In this document: one piece after another, positions 18,764 through 27,707 of the stretch
Layout of the letters: every line of letters starts with the position of its first letter
Numbering within the stretch: the first letter of the stretch is position 1
Assembly: GCA_030066735.1 (NCBI GenBank)
Contig: JASJBB010000007.1
Span: 1-64,000, forward strand
DNA: 64,000 bases
Source: Woeseiaceae bacterium
GTDB taxonomy: Bacteria > Pseudomonadota > Gammaproteobacteria > Steroidobacterales > Woeseiaceae
Reading direction: 5' to 3'
The notes under the pieces: generated by a model
Seen by the model: the letters and a program-made list of their open reading frames with translations, nothing else
What the model was told of the DNA's origin: nothing
Databases searched by the model: none
Translations under genes and position numbers: made by a program

Positions 18764-19191
18764 CAGCCTATGCAACGACGCAGCACCGACGTTTTACCCG
18801 TGATGCCGATCGCGCCTGCGTCGCCGGCGTCTGCGCCGGCATCGCCCGTTACTTCGGCTTCCGGCTATGCGCGGTCCGCTTCATCTTCATCATCGCCTTG
18901 CTGGCCGCGTTCCCGTTTGCCGCGCTGACGTACCTGGCGATCGTGCTGCTCGTGCCGGCGGAATCGAGCCGCGACGAGTATGTCGTGGAACGCGTCCGGT
19001 GTCGCCGGCGCCGGCGCATGTCGCGGCGGGAGCGCCGGCGGGCCGAAGCTGAGGCCGAGGAGCAGGAACGGGATCGCAGGGCCGAGCAGGTCAGGGAGCG
19101 TTACCGGACACTTGACGAGCGCCTGGCCCGGATCGAGAGGTACGTGACGTCGTCGCGCTACGATCTTGACAGGGAATTCAGGAATCTTTGA
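18760..19191 (+). CDS. PspC-domain membrane protein (copy 2) with Arg-rich coiled-coil-like C-terminus
   Basis: ACVAGVCAGIARYFGFRLCAVRFIFIIALLAAFPFAALTYLAIVLLVP; start overlaps copy 1 stop. Confidence 0.85.
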   Translation: MTAYATTQHRRFTRDADRACVAGVCAGIARYFGFRLCAVRFIFIIALLAAFPFAALTYLAIVLLVPAESSRDEYVVERVRCRRRRRMSRRERRRAEAEAEEQERDRRAEQVRERYRTLDERLARIERYVTSSRYDLDREFRNL

Positions 19192-19222
19192 GATACGTTA
19201 ACGAGGGACCAGGGGTTCGAAT

Positions 19223-19441
19223 ATGAGTAATCTTTTTTGGGTCGTCTGCATCGTCGCTATTGTCATGACCGCCGAGACGATAAAAAAAATCTACGAAATG
19301 CGGCATGCGAGAAAAGAAGAGGACGAAAAGGACAACGATGAACTGGCCAGGCTGGAACAGCTCGAGGAGCGCATCCGGGTGCTCGAGCGCATCGTGACCG
19401 AAGACAAGCACGATCTCCGGCGCGAGATCAACCGGCTCTAG
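19223..19441 (+). CDS. PspB-like small membrane protein
   Basis: N-terminal TM then coiled coil ending LEERIRVLERIVTEDKHDLRREINRL, PspB-like layout; 72 aa in psp operon. Confidence 0.6.
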   Translation: MSNLFWVVCIVAIVMTAETIKKIYEMRHARKEEDEKDNDELARLEQLEERIRVLERIVTEDKHDLRREINRL

Positions 19442-19450
19442 GGCCGCCAG

Positions 19451-19825
19451 TCAGTCCTGCGGGGTCTCGTTGACCTTCGCATTGTAGGCGCGAATCTGCT
19501 GATTGAACTGCTCGCCCAGCAGGGCCTTTTCCTCGTTGGCCGCGTCAAATTTCTTGTTCAGGATGTCGTCACGGCGCTGCAGTTCTTCGGGCGACGGATT
19601 GTCGAGTTCGGCGATAGCGGCCTTCTCTTCGCCCTCGATACATTGCAGGTAAGTATCTACGCTGGCCATGTACTCCTGGATCGCGTCCTTGGCGGCCAGC
19701 AGCTCATCCTTGCTCGCCGTCGCTCCATCGGGGATCGTGGGCCGATCCGGGTAGTCGCAGGCAATGGCGAGCGACGTGGAGAAAAGAAGTACTGAGGCAA
19801 CGGAGAATTTACTGAATCTGGTCAT
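19451..19825 (-). CDS. Hypothetical exported protein
   Basis: Signal peptide MTRFSKFSVASVLLFSTSLAIACDY; helical remainder. Confidence 0.6.
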   Translation of the reverse strand: MTRFSKFSVASVLLFSTSLAIACDYPDRPTIPDGATASKDELLAAKDAIQEYMASVDTYLQCIEGEEKAAIAELDNPSPEELQRRDDILNKKFDAANEEKALLGEQFNQQIRAYNAKVNETPQD

Positions 19826-19919
19826 GGCACCGGCTTTGGTTATGCGGGCCGCAATGGTCGGCGGCCCGGTTGCGGGATGTCGCGCTATTTAATCACTTTG
19901 GTTCTGGCGAGTGAAGCTG

Positions 19920-22001
19920 TCAGGCGAACAGTGCGCGGTAGGAGTCGGTGCCATCGGCCTGGGCCAGCAACAACTCGAGGTAGTTCTCGGCGCTCATGGG
20001 GTCTCCGAACAGCAGGCCCTGGACGTAGGTGCACTCCAGGCGCTGCAGGAAGTTGAGCTGGTGTTCGTCCTCCACGCCCTCGGCGACTACGTCCATGTTC
20101 AGGTTGCGGCCCATCTGCACGATCGTGCCAATAATCGTCGCGTCATCCGGGTTCGTCGCCACGTCGCGCACGAACGACTTGTCGATCTTGAGCGTGCTGA
20201 TCGGGAACTGCTGCAGAGCACTGAGGGACGAGTAGCCGGTGCCGAAATCGTCGATCGCCAGGTGCAATCCGAGGGCATACAGCTGGTCGAGCAGCTTGAC
20301 CGTACGCTCGGGGTTTTCCATGAGCGTCGTCTCGGTGATCTCGAGCTCGAGCGACGTCGGCGACACTTCGTGGCTGCGCAGGATCGCCCCAATGCGCTTG
20401 GTGAAGTTCACCTGGCGCAGCTGCTTGAGCGACAGGTTGACCGATACCCGGCCCGGTGAGCTTGCGGACCGCTGCCACAGACGAAAGTCCTCGCAGACTT
20501 TGTCGAGCACCCACTCGCCGATCTCGATAATCAGGTTGGTCTCTTCGGCGATAGGGATGAAATCGGACGGCAGAATAAGACCGCGGTCCGGCAGCTCCCA
20601 GCGGACGAGCGCCTCGGCGCCAAAGACCTCACCGGTTTCGATATTGTATTTCGGCTGGTAGTGAACGAGGAGCTCGTCTCTCTCGAAGGCGCGTTTGAGC
20701 CGGCTCTTGGTCATCAGCCGCTCGACAGCGGCTTCGTTCATGGCCGGCTTGTAGTACTTGAACACGTTACCGCCCGCCTTCTTGGCGCTGTACAGAGCGG
20801 CGTCGGCATTGCGGATCAGGTCAATCACGTTGGGCGCGTCTTTCGGGTACAGCGCGATTCCCATGCTGGCGGTCATGAAGACCTCGTGACCCTGCACGAA
20901 GAACGGGTCGGCGAGCCGATCGAGCAGGCTGCGCGCCAGGTCGTTGGTCGCGTTCCGGTCTTCGCCCTGCGCCCCCAGGTTCGGCACGACCACGGCAAAC
21001 TCATCGCCGGCCAGCCGGCCGATGACCGATTTCTCGGGCAATGCCGCCGACAGGCGTTCGGCTACCGTTTCAAGCGTCGCATCGCCGGCAAGGTGTCCGA
21101 ACGTGTCGTTGATCTCCTTGAAGTGATCAATGTCGACGTACAGCAGGCACAAAGGCTGGTTGCTGCGGCGGGCGCGCGCGATCGCACGCTGCAGCAGGTG
21201 CTGGAACTGCATGCGATTCGGTACCTTGGTCAACGCATCGATGCGCGCGAGATACCGGATGCGTTGCTCTGCCCTGCGTCGCTCGGTGATGTTCTGGGCG
21301 GCGTAAATCCGGTCAGTCGACTCCTTGCTCTCGTCTTCGACCAGGGAGCAGGTATACGAAACGGGTATCGACTCGCCGAACTTGCTCTCGAAAAAGGCCT
21401 CCCTCGGTACGCCAGAGGTGAAATCGTCGATCAGCGTGGCCGACTTGCTCGTATCGACGATGTAGTCGATGGACATGCCGAGCAGTTCGTCCTCGGCATA
21501 GCCCAGCAGTTCGGTAGTGGCGCGATTAATGCGCTTGACGCGGCCATGCGCCGAAGTGACCACGATCGCCTCGTTCATGCCGGAGAGAATGCGATCCATG
21601 TAGTCCCTCGACACGGTGGTCGAACGCAGGCGATCGCGCATGTCATTGAAGACCGCGCCGAGTTGCCCGAGGGCGTCATCGCCGGTTTGCGACAGGGGCT
21701 CGCCGAAATCTGCATCCCGAAGTTTCTCGGCCTCGGCACGCAGTTCGTCGATGCGCGCCGTCTGCCGGCGAGCAAAAAGCCAGACCACGATGGCACACAG
21801 ACCCAGGGCGAGCAGGCTGCCGCCGGCCGCCCAGCCGAATCCGGTCCGGACCAGCGCTTCGTGTTCGGCAGCCGGGGTGACCGCCATTTGCTCGGTGACC
21901 AGCCGGTACTCGCGGTACAGGATGACGAGCGCGGCCGTGCCCAGGGCAATGCCCAGCGCAACAATGAGCTTGGTATACCGCGGTATCCGCCTGCCGATCA
22001 T
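19920..22001 (-). CDS. Membrane PAS-GGDEF-EAL cyclic-di-GMP protein
   Basis: Two TMs, PAS region, GGDEF domain with RLAGDEFAVVV, EAL domain with GAEALVRWE and IDDFGTGYSSLSAL. Confidence 0.92.
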   Translation of the reverse strand: MIGRRIPRYTKLIVALGIALGTAALVILYREYRLVTEQMAVTPAAEHEALVRTGFGWAAGGSLLALGLCAIVVWLFARRQTARIDELRAEAEKLRDADFGEPLSQTGDDALGQLGAVFNDMRDRLRSTTVSRDYMDRILSGMNEAIVVTSAHGRVKRINRATTELLGYAEDELLGMSIDYIVDTSKSATLIDDFTSGVPREAFFESKFGESIPVSYTCSLVEDESKESTDRIYAAQNITERRRAEQRIRYLARIDALTKVPNRMQFQHLLQRAIARARRSNQPLCLLYVDIDHFKEINDTFGHLAGDATLETVAERLSAALPEKSVIGRLAGDEFAVVVPNLGAQGEDRNATNDLARSLLDRLADPFFVQGHEVFMTASMGIALYPKDAPNVIDLIRNADAALYSAKKAGGNVFKYYKPAMNEAAVERLMTKSRLKRAFERDELLVHYQPKYNIETGEVFGAEALVRWELPDRGLILPSDFIPIAEETNLIIEIGEWVLDKVCEDFRLWQRSASSPGRVSVNLSLKQLRQVNFTKRIGAILRSHEVSPTSLELEITETTLMENPERTVKLLDQLYALGLHLAIDDFGTGYSSLSALQQFPISTLKIDKSFVRDVATNPDDATIIGTIVQMGRNLNMDVVAEGVEDEHQLNFLQRLECTYVQGLLFGDPMSAENYLELLLAQADGTDSYRALFA

Positions 22002-22158
22002 CTGCTTGCAGCCCTTCTTCTTATTGTTGTCCGGGGCAAATGGCCAACGCCCAGTGTAGCACCGCGACCGTCCGAGGGCCCTGTTTTCCGCGGGGCCAAG
22101 CCCGGGGCTGGCTGTACAAATATGGTCGTTATTTTACAGATAAGTCACTTTTAAGCGA

Positions 22159-22557
22159 TCAGTCTTCCTGGCGTTTCTCGGTAAATTCGAGCGGCTCGGC
22201 CGGGCCCGTCGTCTTCATCACGCCTTCCACAACGGCGCCTTCCGCGACGGCGATGGCCTCGCCGGACACGGTTCCCGAAATCCGCGCCGAGTCGGTGATC
22301 TCGACCTTGCCGCCCGCCACGATGTCGCCTTCAACCCGGCCCGCAACAATGACGTTTTCCGCGCGGATGGTGCCTTTCCAATAGCCGCCGTCGGCCAGCG
22401 TCACAGTGCCGTCGAGTTCGCAGTCGCCATCGACGACGCCATTGACGAGAAAACTGCCCGACCCCGAGATCGTGCCGACGATCTTGCAGCCATCATTGAT
22501 GAGTGTGGCCGCACCGGAGGTCTTGTCGCGCATACGACGCAAGCGGGATTCATTCAT
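22159..22557 (-). CDS. Bactofilin-like polymer-forming protein
   Basis: Repeated GTISGSGSFLVNGVVDGDCELDGTVTLADGGYWKGTIRAENVIVAGRVEGDIVAGGKVEITDSARISGTV beta-helix pattern. Confidence 0.85.
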   Translation of the reverse strand: MNESRLRRMRDKTSGAATLINDGCKIVGTISGSGSFLVNGVVDGDCELDGTVTLADGGYWKGTIRAENVIVAGRVEGDIVAGGKVEITDSARISGTVSGEAIAVAEGAVVEGVMKTTGPAEPLEFTEKRQED

Positions 22558-22627
22558 ACGGTTAGTTCCATGAGGATCAAGACGCCAGCGCGCAGTCTAC
22601 CTGTACGCCCCGGCAGTTGTCAGTGCA

Positions 22628-23014
22628 TCATTCCTGGTATCCGCGACCGAGCGTTTCGACAGTCGCAAGCAAGCCGCCCTCGAAGACCAGTCGGCGCATG
22701 AACTTGCGCGGGCCAAGGTTGTAGATGTACTCGGTGACCATGACCTCGGCCGGATACAGGACGTGGCCCGGCGAGCGCGACAGGCCGAGGCCGTGCAGAC
22801 TCGGATACCCGGTGCGGCGATCGATCAGGCGTACGGCATAGCCCAGGTGCCGCTTCGAGGTTGGCGCACCGCAGATTGCGACGACTTCGGCTTCGTGCAT
22901 GCCCTCCTTGACCAGCTTGTTGCCACACCGGAACGCGGCCGCCGATTCCGGCGCCAGCAACGCAATGACCAGCACGGCTGTAATCGCGGCAGTTTTCAGG
23001 ATATGCAGCTTCAT
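22628..23014 (-). CDS. DUF2845-like exported protein
   Basis: Signal peptide; FRCGNKLVKEGMHEAEVVAICGAPTSK; EYIYNLGPRKFMRRLVFEGGLL. Confidence 0.7.
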   Translation of the reverse strand: MKLHILKTAAITAVLVIALLAPESAAAFRCGNKLVKEGMHEAEVVAICGAPTSKRHLGYAVRLIDRRTGYPSLHGLGLSRSPGHVLYPAEVMVTEYIYNLGPRKFMRRLVFEGGLLATVETLGRGYQE

Positions 23015-23140
23015 GTCGCAGTCGAGACTAACAAGCACCATAATGGTGTGCACGCAGCGTGCCGGCGCTTATGGTAAAACAACCGCCAGGCGCCGGACAT
23101 TGCGCCGCCATTACGGCGGTCGCGCGCAAAAGAAGAACAA

Positions 23141-24706
23141 ATGCTCGATACATTCGACAACAAACTCGATGCGATAGTTTCCTCGGGCCTGACGCTTGCC
23201 GGCGGCAAGAAGGGCATCGAGAAGGAGGCGCTGCGCCTCGACCTCGACGGCTACCTGGCGCGCACGCCGCACCCTGCGGGCCTGGGTTCGGCGATGACCA
23301 ATCGCTTCATTACGACCGATTTCTCCGAAGCGCTGCTCGAGTTCGTTTCGCCGGTATTCACGAGCACCTGGGAAGCGCTGCGCTTTCTCTGCGACGTGCA
23401 CCAGTTCACCTACGAATGCCTCGAGGACGAGCTGCTGTGGGTGGCCAGCATGCCGTGCCGAATTCCGCGCGACCCCGACATCCCGCTGGCGCGCTACGGC
23501 ACCTCGAACGTGGGGCGCATGAAAACGATCTACCGGCGCGGACTCGGGTTTCGCTACGGGCGGCACATGCAGACCATCGCGGGTATTCACTTCAATTATT
23601 CGCTGCCCGAGGAATTCTGGCCCAGCTACCAGGCCATGCTCGGCGACGATGGCGATGCGCGGGCGTTTCGTTCCGCGCAGTACCTCGGGCTGATTCGCAA
23701 CTTCCGGCGCTTCGGCTGGCTGACCCTGTACCTGTTCGGCGCGTCTCCGGCGATGTGCAAATCCTTCGGCGGCGGCGAGGACCTCGACATGCCGGAACTC
23801 AGCCGGGACACCTGGTACGCGCCTTACGGAACCTCCCTAAGGATGTCGGACCTCGGCTACAACAACCAGAACCAGTCGCGAATCAACATTTCGCTAAACG
23901 ACCTCGACCATTACATCGACGATCTGGAGACCGCGATCCGGACGCCGGAGCCCGATTACGAAGATATCGGCGTTATCGTCGACGGCAAGTACCGGCAGCT
24001 CTCGGCAAACCAGCTGCAGATCGAGAACGAGTTCTACAGCCCGGTGCGCCCGAAGCGCGTTGCCCGCTCGGGCGAGCGCCCGACCGCCGCACTGAGGCGC
24101 GGCGGCATCGAGTACGTGGAAATTCGGTCGCTCGACATCAGCGTTGACGACCCGGCCGGCATCAATCAGAACACGATGCGGTTCATGGAGGCATTCCTGA
24201 TTTATTGCCTGCTCGAAGAAAGCCCGCCGTTCGATGATGCGGCGCTCGAGGAGACCAGGCTGAACCAGTCACGCACCGCCCGCGAAGGCCGCGACCCTGC
24301 CTGTCGACTGCTGCGCGACGGCACCGATGTCCCGTTGCCGGAATGGGGGCAGGAAATCCTCGGCAAGGTGGAGCGCATTGCCGCGGCGATCGACCGCGCC
24401 GACGGCACCGACTGCTATCTGCAGGCTGCCAGGGGCTGCTCCGAGCTGATTGACGATCCGGCGCAAACGCCGTCGGGCAGGCTGCTGCGAGAAGTACAGC
24501 AAAGTCACAGCAGCTTTTTCGAATACGCGATCGCGATGGCGCGCAGCCACCGCGACTATTTCGCATCGATCACGCCGATGTCCGAGCAGCGGCACGACGA
24601 GTTCCAGCAGGAAGCCCGGTCGTCAGTCGAGCGGCAGCGCGAGATCGAAGCGGCCGACTCGATTTCTTTCGAGGAGTACCTGGCGCAGTACTACTCTGCC
24701 GAGTGA
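23141..24706 (+). CDS. gshA: Glutamate-cysteine ligase
   Basis: GIEKEALRLDLDGYLARTPHPAGLGSAMTNRFITTDFSEALLEFVSPVF; QTIAGIHFNYSLPEEFW; GIEYVEIRSLDI. Confidence 0.95.
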   Translation: MLDTFDNKLDAIVSSGLTLAGGKKGIEKEALRLDLDGYLARTPHPAGLGSAMTNRFITTDFSEALLEFVSPVFTSTWEALRFLCDVHQFTYECLEDELLWVASMPCRIPRDPDIPLARYGTSNVGRMKTIYRRGLGFRYGRHMQTIAGIHFNYSLPEEFWPSYQAMLGDDGDARAFRSAQYLGLIRNFRRFGWLTLYLFGASPAMCKSFGGGEDLDMPELSRDTWYAPYGTSLRMSDLGYNNQNQSRINISLNDLDHYIDDLETAIRTPEPDYEDIGVIVDGKYRQLSANQLQIENEFYSPVRPKRVARSGERPTAALRRGGIEYVEIRSLDISVDDPAGINQNTMRFMEAFLIYCLLEESPPFDDAALEETRLNQSRTAREGRDPACRLLRDGTDVPLPEWGQEILGKVERIAAAIDRADGTDCYLQAARGCSELIDDPAQTPSGRLLREVQQSHSSFFEYAIAMARSHRDYFASITPMSEQRHDEFQQEARSSVERQREIEAADSISFEEYLAQYYSAE

Positions 24707-24707
24707 C

Positions 24708-25607
24708 CTAGAACGGCAACGGCTCGCCGTATTCGAAAGCGTGCTCACGATGCAGCGACTGCAGGCGCCTGGTCATGGCGCCGACCTTGCCGTCGCCAAT
24801 AATGCGGCCGTCGGCCTCGAGCACCGGCGTCAGTTCTCCCATCGTGCCGCTCGTGAACACTTCGTCGGCCGTATAGAGCTCGGTCAGAGACAGGTTGCGC
24901 TCTTCTGCCGGAATGTCGTTGCCGCGGCAGATATCGAGCACCATGGCGCGGGTCAAACCGGGCAGGCAGCTGTCGGCGTGCGGCGTGCTGACGACCCCGT
25001 CGGTCACGACGAACAGGTTGGTGTCGTTGGTTTCCGAGACGAATCCCTGGATGTCCAGCATGATGGCGCTGTCGACATTGGCGACGTTGGCCTCGATCGC
25101 GGCAAGAATGTTGTTCAAGAGATTGTTGTGGTGAATCTTCGAATCGAGGCACTGTGGGGTGTTGCGACGCGTGGATGCCGTGATCACCCGGATGCCCGCA
25201 TCCGAGTAGACCGGCGGCTTCCATTCGGCGAGTACGATCAGCGTGCACCCGGACTGGTTGAACCTCGGGTTCATGCCCGACGTGATCTTCTCGCCGCGCG
25301 TCAGCGTCAGCCGGATATGCGCCTCGTCGCGCATGCCGTTGGCCTCGAGGGTGCGAAAAATGGCCTCACGCACGACATCGTTCGACGGCGCCGACTCGAA
25401 CGCCAGCGTCTTCGCCGAATTCTGCAGGCGCTGCAGGTGGTCATCGAGTGCGGCAATGCGACCGTCGTAGACGCGCAGCCCTTCCCAGACGGCATCGCCG
25501 CCCTGAACGACGCTGTCGAACACCGAGACCCGCGCCTCGGCCCTGGGCACGAGCCGGTCGCCGACGAAGACCATGATGTCGCTGTTGCGGGGGTCGGGCA
25601 GCTTCAT
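24708..25607 (-). CDS. Class IV aminotransferase (BCAT/D-amino acid aminotransferase-like)
   Basis: FDSVVQGGDAVWEGLRVYDGRI; KIHHNNLLNNILAAIEA; GFVSETNDTNLFVV. Confidence 0.88.
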   Translation of the reverse strand: MKLPDPRNSDIMVFVGDRLVPRAEARVSVFDSVVQGGDAVWEGLRVYDGRIAALDDHLQRLQNSAKTLAFESAPSNDVVREAIFRTLEANGMRDEAHIRLTLTRGEKITSGMNPRFNQSGCTLIVLAEWKPPVYSDAGIRVITASTRRNTPQCLDSKIHHNNLLNNILAAIEANVANVDSAIMLDIQGFVSETNDTNLFVVTDGVVSTPHADSCLPGLTRAMVLDICRGNDIPAEERNLSLTELYTADEVFTSGTMGELTPVLEADGRIIGDGKVGAMTRRLQSLHREHAFEYGEPLPF

Positions 25608-26347
25608 TGCGTTTCTCCGGTGGTAGATGCGCGGATCGCTTTGTCGAACAACTTGTCATACCACGGCTGGCATTCTTCCAGCAGCGGCCCGAGGTGCTCG
25701 GGAAATTCGGTCTTGGCCCGGTAGGGCGAGAACCCCGTGCTTTTGTGCACGGCGTGATACCAGTGTGGCGCCCACACCCCATCTTCAGGCCGCGGCCCGG
25801 CCGGCCATTCGAGCATCGCGGCGGTGAATGGATGGCCAAGATAATCGCACAGCTGACGCAGCACCCCGGCCGGGTCGAGCAGCAGCTCCCGGGAGTCGAG
25901 GATCGCCGGTTGCCGCCCTTCGCCACAGAGTTCGTCGTACAGCTCCCATTGCCGCTTCAGCCCGGTGTCCGCGAGCTGTGCATGCGGTACCTGGATGATC
26001 AGCGAGGGCAGCATCTCCTTCGGGTCGCGTATCAGGAACAGGTTGCAGGTCTCGCGCAGGAACCCGAGGTCGATATCGACCAGATGGTGAGCCATGTGCT
26101 TGATGAACAAACGCCGCGACGAGTCCGCGGCCTGCTGCTGCAACAAGCCTCTCATCACGGCATCGCCGTCGCAGTTCATCGCCGCCATGACGTCCGCCCC
26201 GCCGGGATGGTCGGCGCCCGAGACGCGCAGGTAGTGGCCGTACAGAGGCTCGTCGACGACCAGCATGTCGTCGCGTTGCGCGAAGCTGTACATGAGCGCT
26301 GTGGACACATTACGTGGTCCGGACCACAGGCAAATCGGCGTTGTCAT
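25604..26347 (-). CDS. Sulfotransferase-family P-loop protein
   Basis: CLWSGPRNVSTALMYSFAQR (P-loop-like), DEPLYGHYLR, NLFLIRDPKEMLPSLI; stop overlaps next gene's start. Confidence 0.75.
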   Translation of the reverse strand: MTTPICLWSGPRNVSTALMYSFAQRDDMLVVDEPLYGHYLRVSGADHPGGADVMAAMNCDGDAVMRGLLQQQAADSSRRLFIKHMAHHLVDIDLGFLRETCNLFLIRDPKEMLPSLIIQVPHAQLADTGLKRQWELYDELCGEGRQPAILDSRELLLDPAGVLRQLCDYLGHPFTAAMLEWPAGPRPEDGVWAPHWYHAVHKSTGFSPYRAKTEFPEHLGPLLEECQPWYDKLFDKAIRASTTGETQ

Positions 26348-26433
26348 CGTGTAATGCCCTGCCTTATGTGCGTTCCGTCACAAAATAGTGGCGCGGAGTG
26401 TGCCGGGAAGGTCAATTTAACTAAACTTGGGCC

Positions 26434-27009
26434 ATGTTCAAGACCTTCATAGCGGGAATTCTGCTCGGCATCGCTGGAGCGGCGGCCGCTCTTTATTACG
26501 TGCCTGTCGTGGATCAGTCTCGCGAGCAGTCGATGATCGTCGTGCATCCGAATCACGGCAACACCGAGACGTTCCACATCAATATACCGACGGACCGCAT
26601 CCTGGTCGGGGTGCCGGGCCAGGCCGAGCCGCTGCCGGCCGGCCTGGAGTGGCCGGACGATCTGCAATTCGCGGCGACACGTGCCGAGGTATTCAAGATC
26701 CGCAACGGTAAAGACGCCGTTGTCGGTGTCGCAAGCCGCATCGCCGCGAGCGACGAAGTTGCCGGCGACGTCATCGAGTGGGTGTTTCACCTGCCCGCGC
26801 GAGGCTCGGCCTACGTGGTCATGGAGGCCCAGCCGCAGGAAGGCGGTTACCGGTTAGGCAGCCTTGCTACCGGCACGCGCGAGTTTGCGCCGCTGGTCGG
26901 CCACGTTACGGAACGCTGGGTCAGCAGCACCAGTGAATTTGACGACGACATGCAGGGCCGAATCGAGCTCATCACGGCGTTTGTCGGCCAGTTCGTGGAG
27001 GACGAATGA
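26434..27009 (+). CDS. Hypothetical membrane-anchored protein, paralog pair member A
   Basis: N-terminal TM; IEWVFHLPARGSAYVVMEAQPQEGGY. Confidence 0.6.
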   Translation: MFKTFIAGILLGIAGAAAALYYVPVVDQSREQSMIVVHPNHGNTETFHINIPTDRILVGVPGQAEPLPAGLEWPDDLQFAATRAEVFKIRNGKDAVVGVASRIAASDEVAGDVIEWVFHLPARGSAYVVMEAQPQEGGYRLGSLATGTREFAPLVGHVTERWVSSTSEFDDDMQGRIELITAFVGQFVEDE

Positions 27010-27707
27010 AATACCTCGTTGCCTTGCTGGTGGGAATGGCCGGTGGCGTCGCCGTGTTCCTGACGTTTCTGTACCTGAATCCCCTGACCACGACGAACCG
27101 GCTGTCCGCGCTGTCAGTGTCGGACAACCAGGTCATTACTTTCAATTACTCCGCCGTCGCAACGGATGCGCTGGTCTACACCAATGACGGCCGGTCACAG
27201 GTCACGCCGTACCCGGCCAAGGTGCTGCAGCTGTGGGAGCCCACGGTGCGGCGCACCGACGCGCGTGTCACCGTGCTGCGGGACGGCCGCGGCCAGCCGG
27301 CGGCGATCGGGGTCAAGTTCTCATCGGACTCCGAGAAGACCAACGTCCTCAACGGCGAAGCCATCGTGGACAGCGTGTGGCACATCTATGCGCCCGGCCA
27401 GGGCAGCCTGTTCGTGGAACAGCAGGAGAACTACTGGGGTTACCTGCGCGAGATCGCGATTCCGGCGCGCTGGAGTTCGGGCAAGAACTGGCGCGGTACC
27501 TGGAATGCCAGCATCACGAGCGGCCCCGGCGCCCTGGGAACATCGAGGGTGTTCGGCGGTAGCGGTATCTTCGCGGGCCTGGAGTCTGACGCTGTCGAAT
27601 CACTCAACGCAAAAGCTTACTCGGTGGAGCACGGGCCCGTAGCGATGGACGCGGAACTGGCCATCGAGATTCCGCGCCGCGACGCGGCTCTCAGCCAAGA
27701 TCCTTGA
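27006..27707 (+). CDS. Hypothetical membrane-anchored protein, paralog pair member B
   Basis: N-terminal TM; VWHIYAPGQGSLFVEQQENYWGYLREIAIPARWSSG aligns by eye with member A; start overlaps A stop. Confidence 0.6.
   Translation: MKYLVALLVGMAGGVAVFLTFLYLNPLTTTNRLSALSVSDNQVITFNYSAVATDALVYTNDGRSQVTPYPAKVLQLWEPTVRRTDARVTVLRDGRGQPAAIGVKFSSDSEKTNVLNGEAIVDSVWHIYAPGQGSLFVEQQENYWGYLREIAIPARWSSGKNWRGTWNASITSGPGALGTSRVFGGSGIFAGLESDAVESLNAKAYSVEHGPVAMDAELAIEIPRRDAALSQDP

Noticed and set aside
19205-19225. GGTTCGAAT resembling a tRNA T-loop
   Set aside because: No surrounding cloverleaf arms; it is the leader of the PspB-like gene
20661-22154. 497-aa open frame on + strand
   Set aside because: Antisense to the GGDEF-EAL gene
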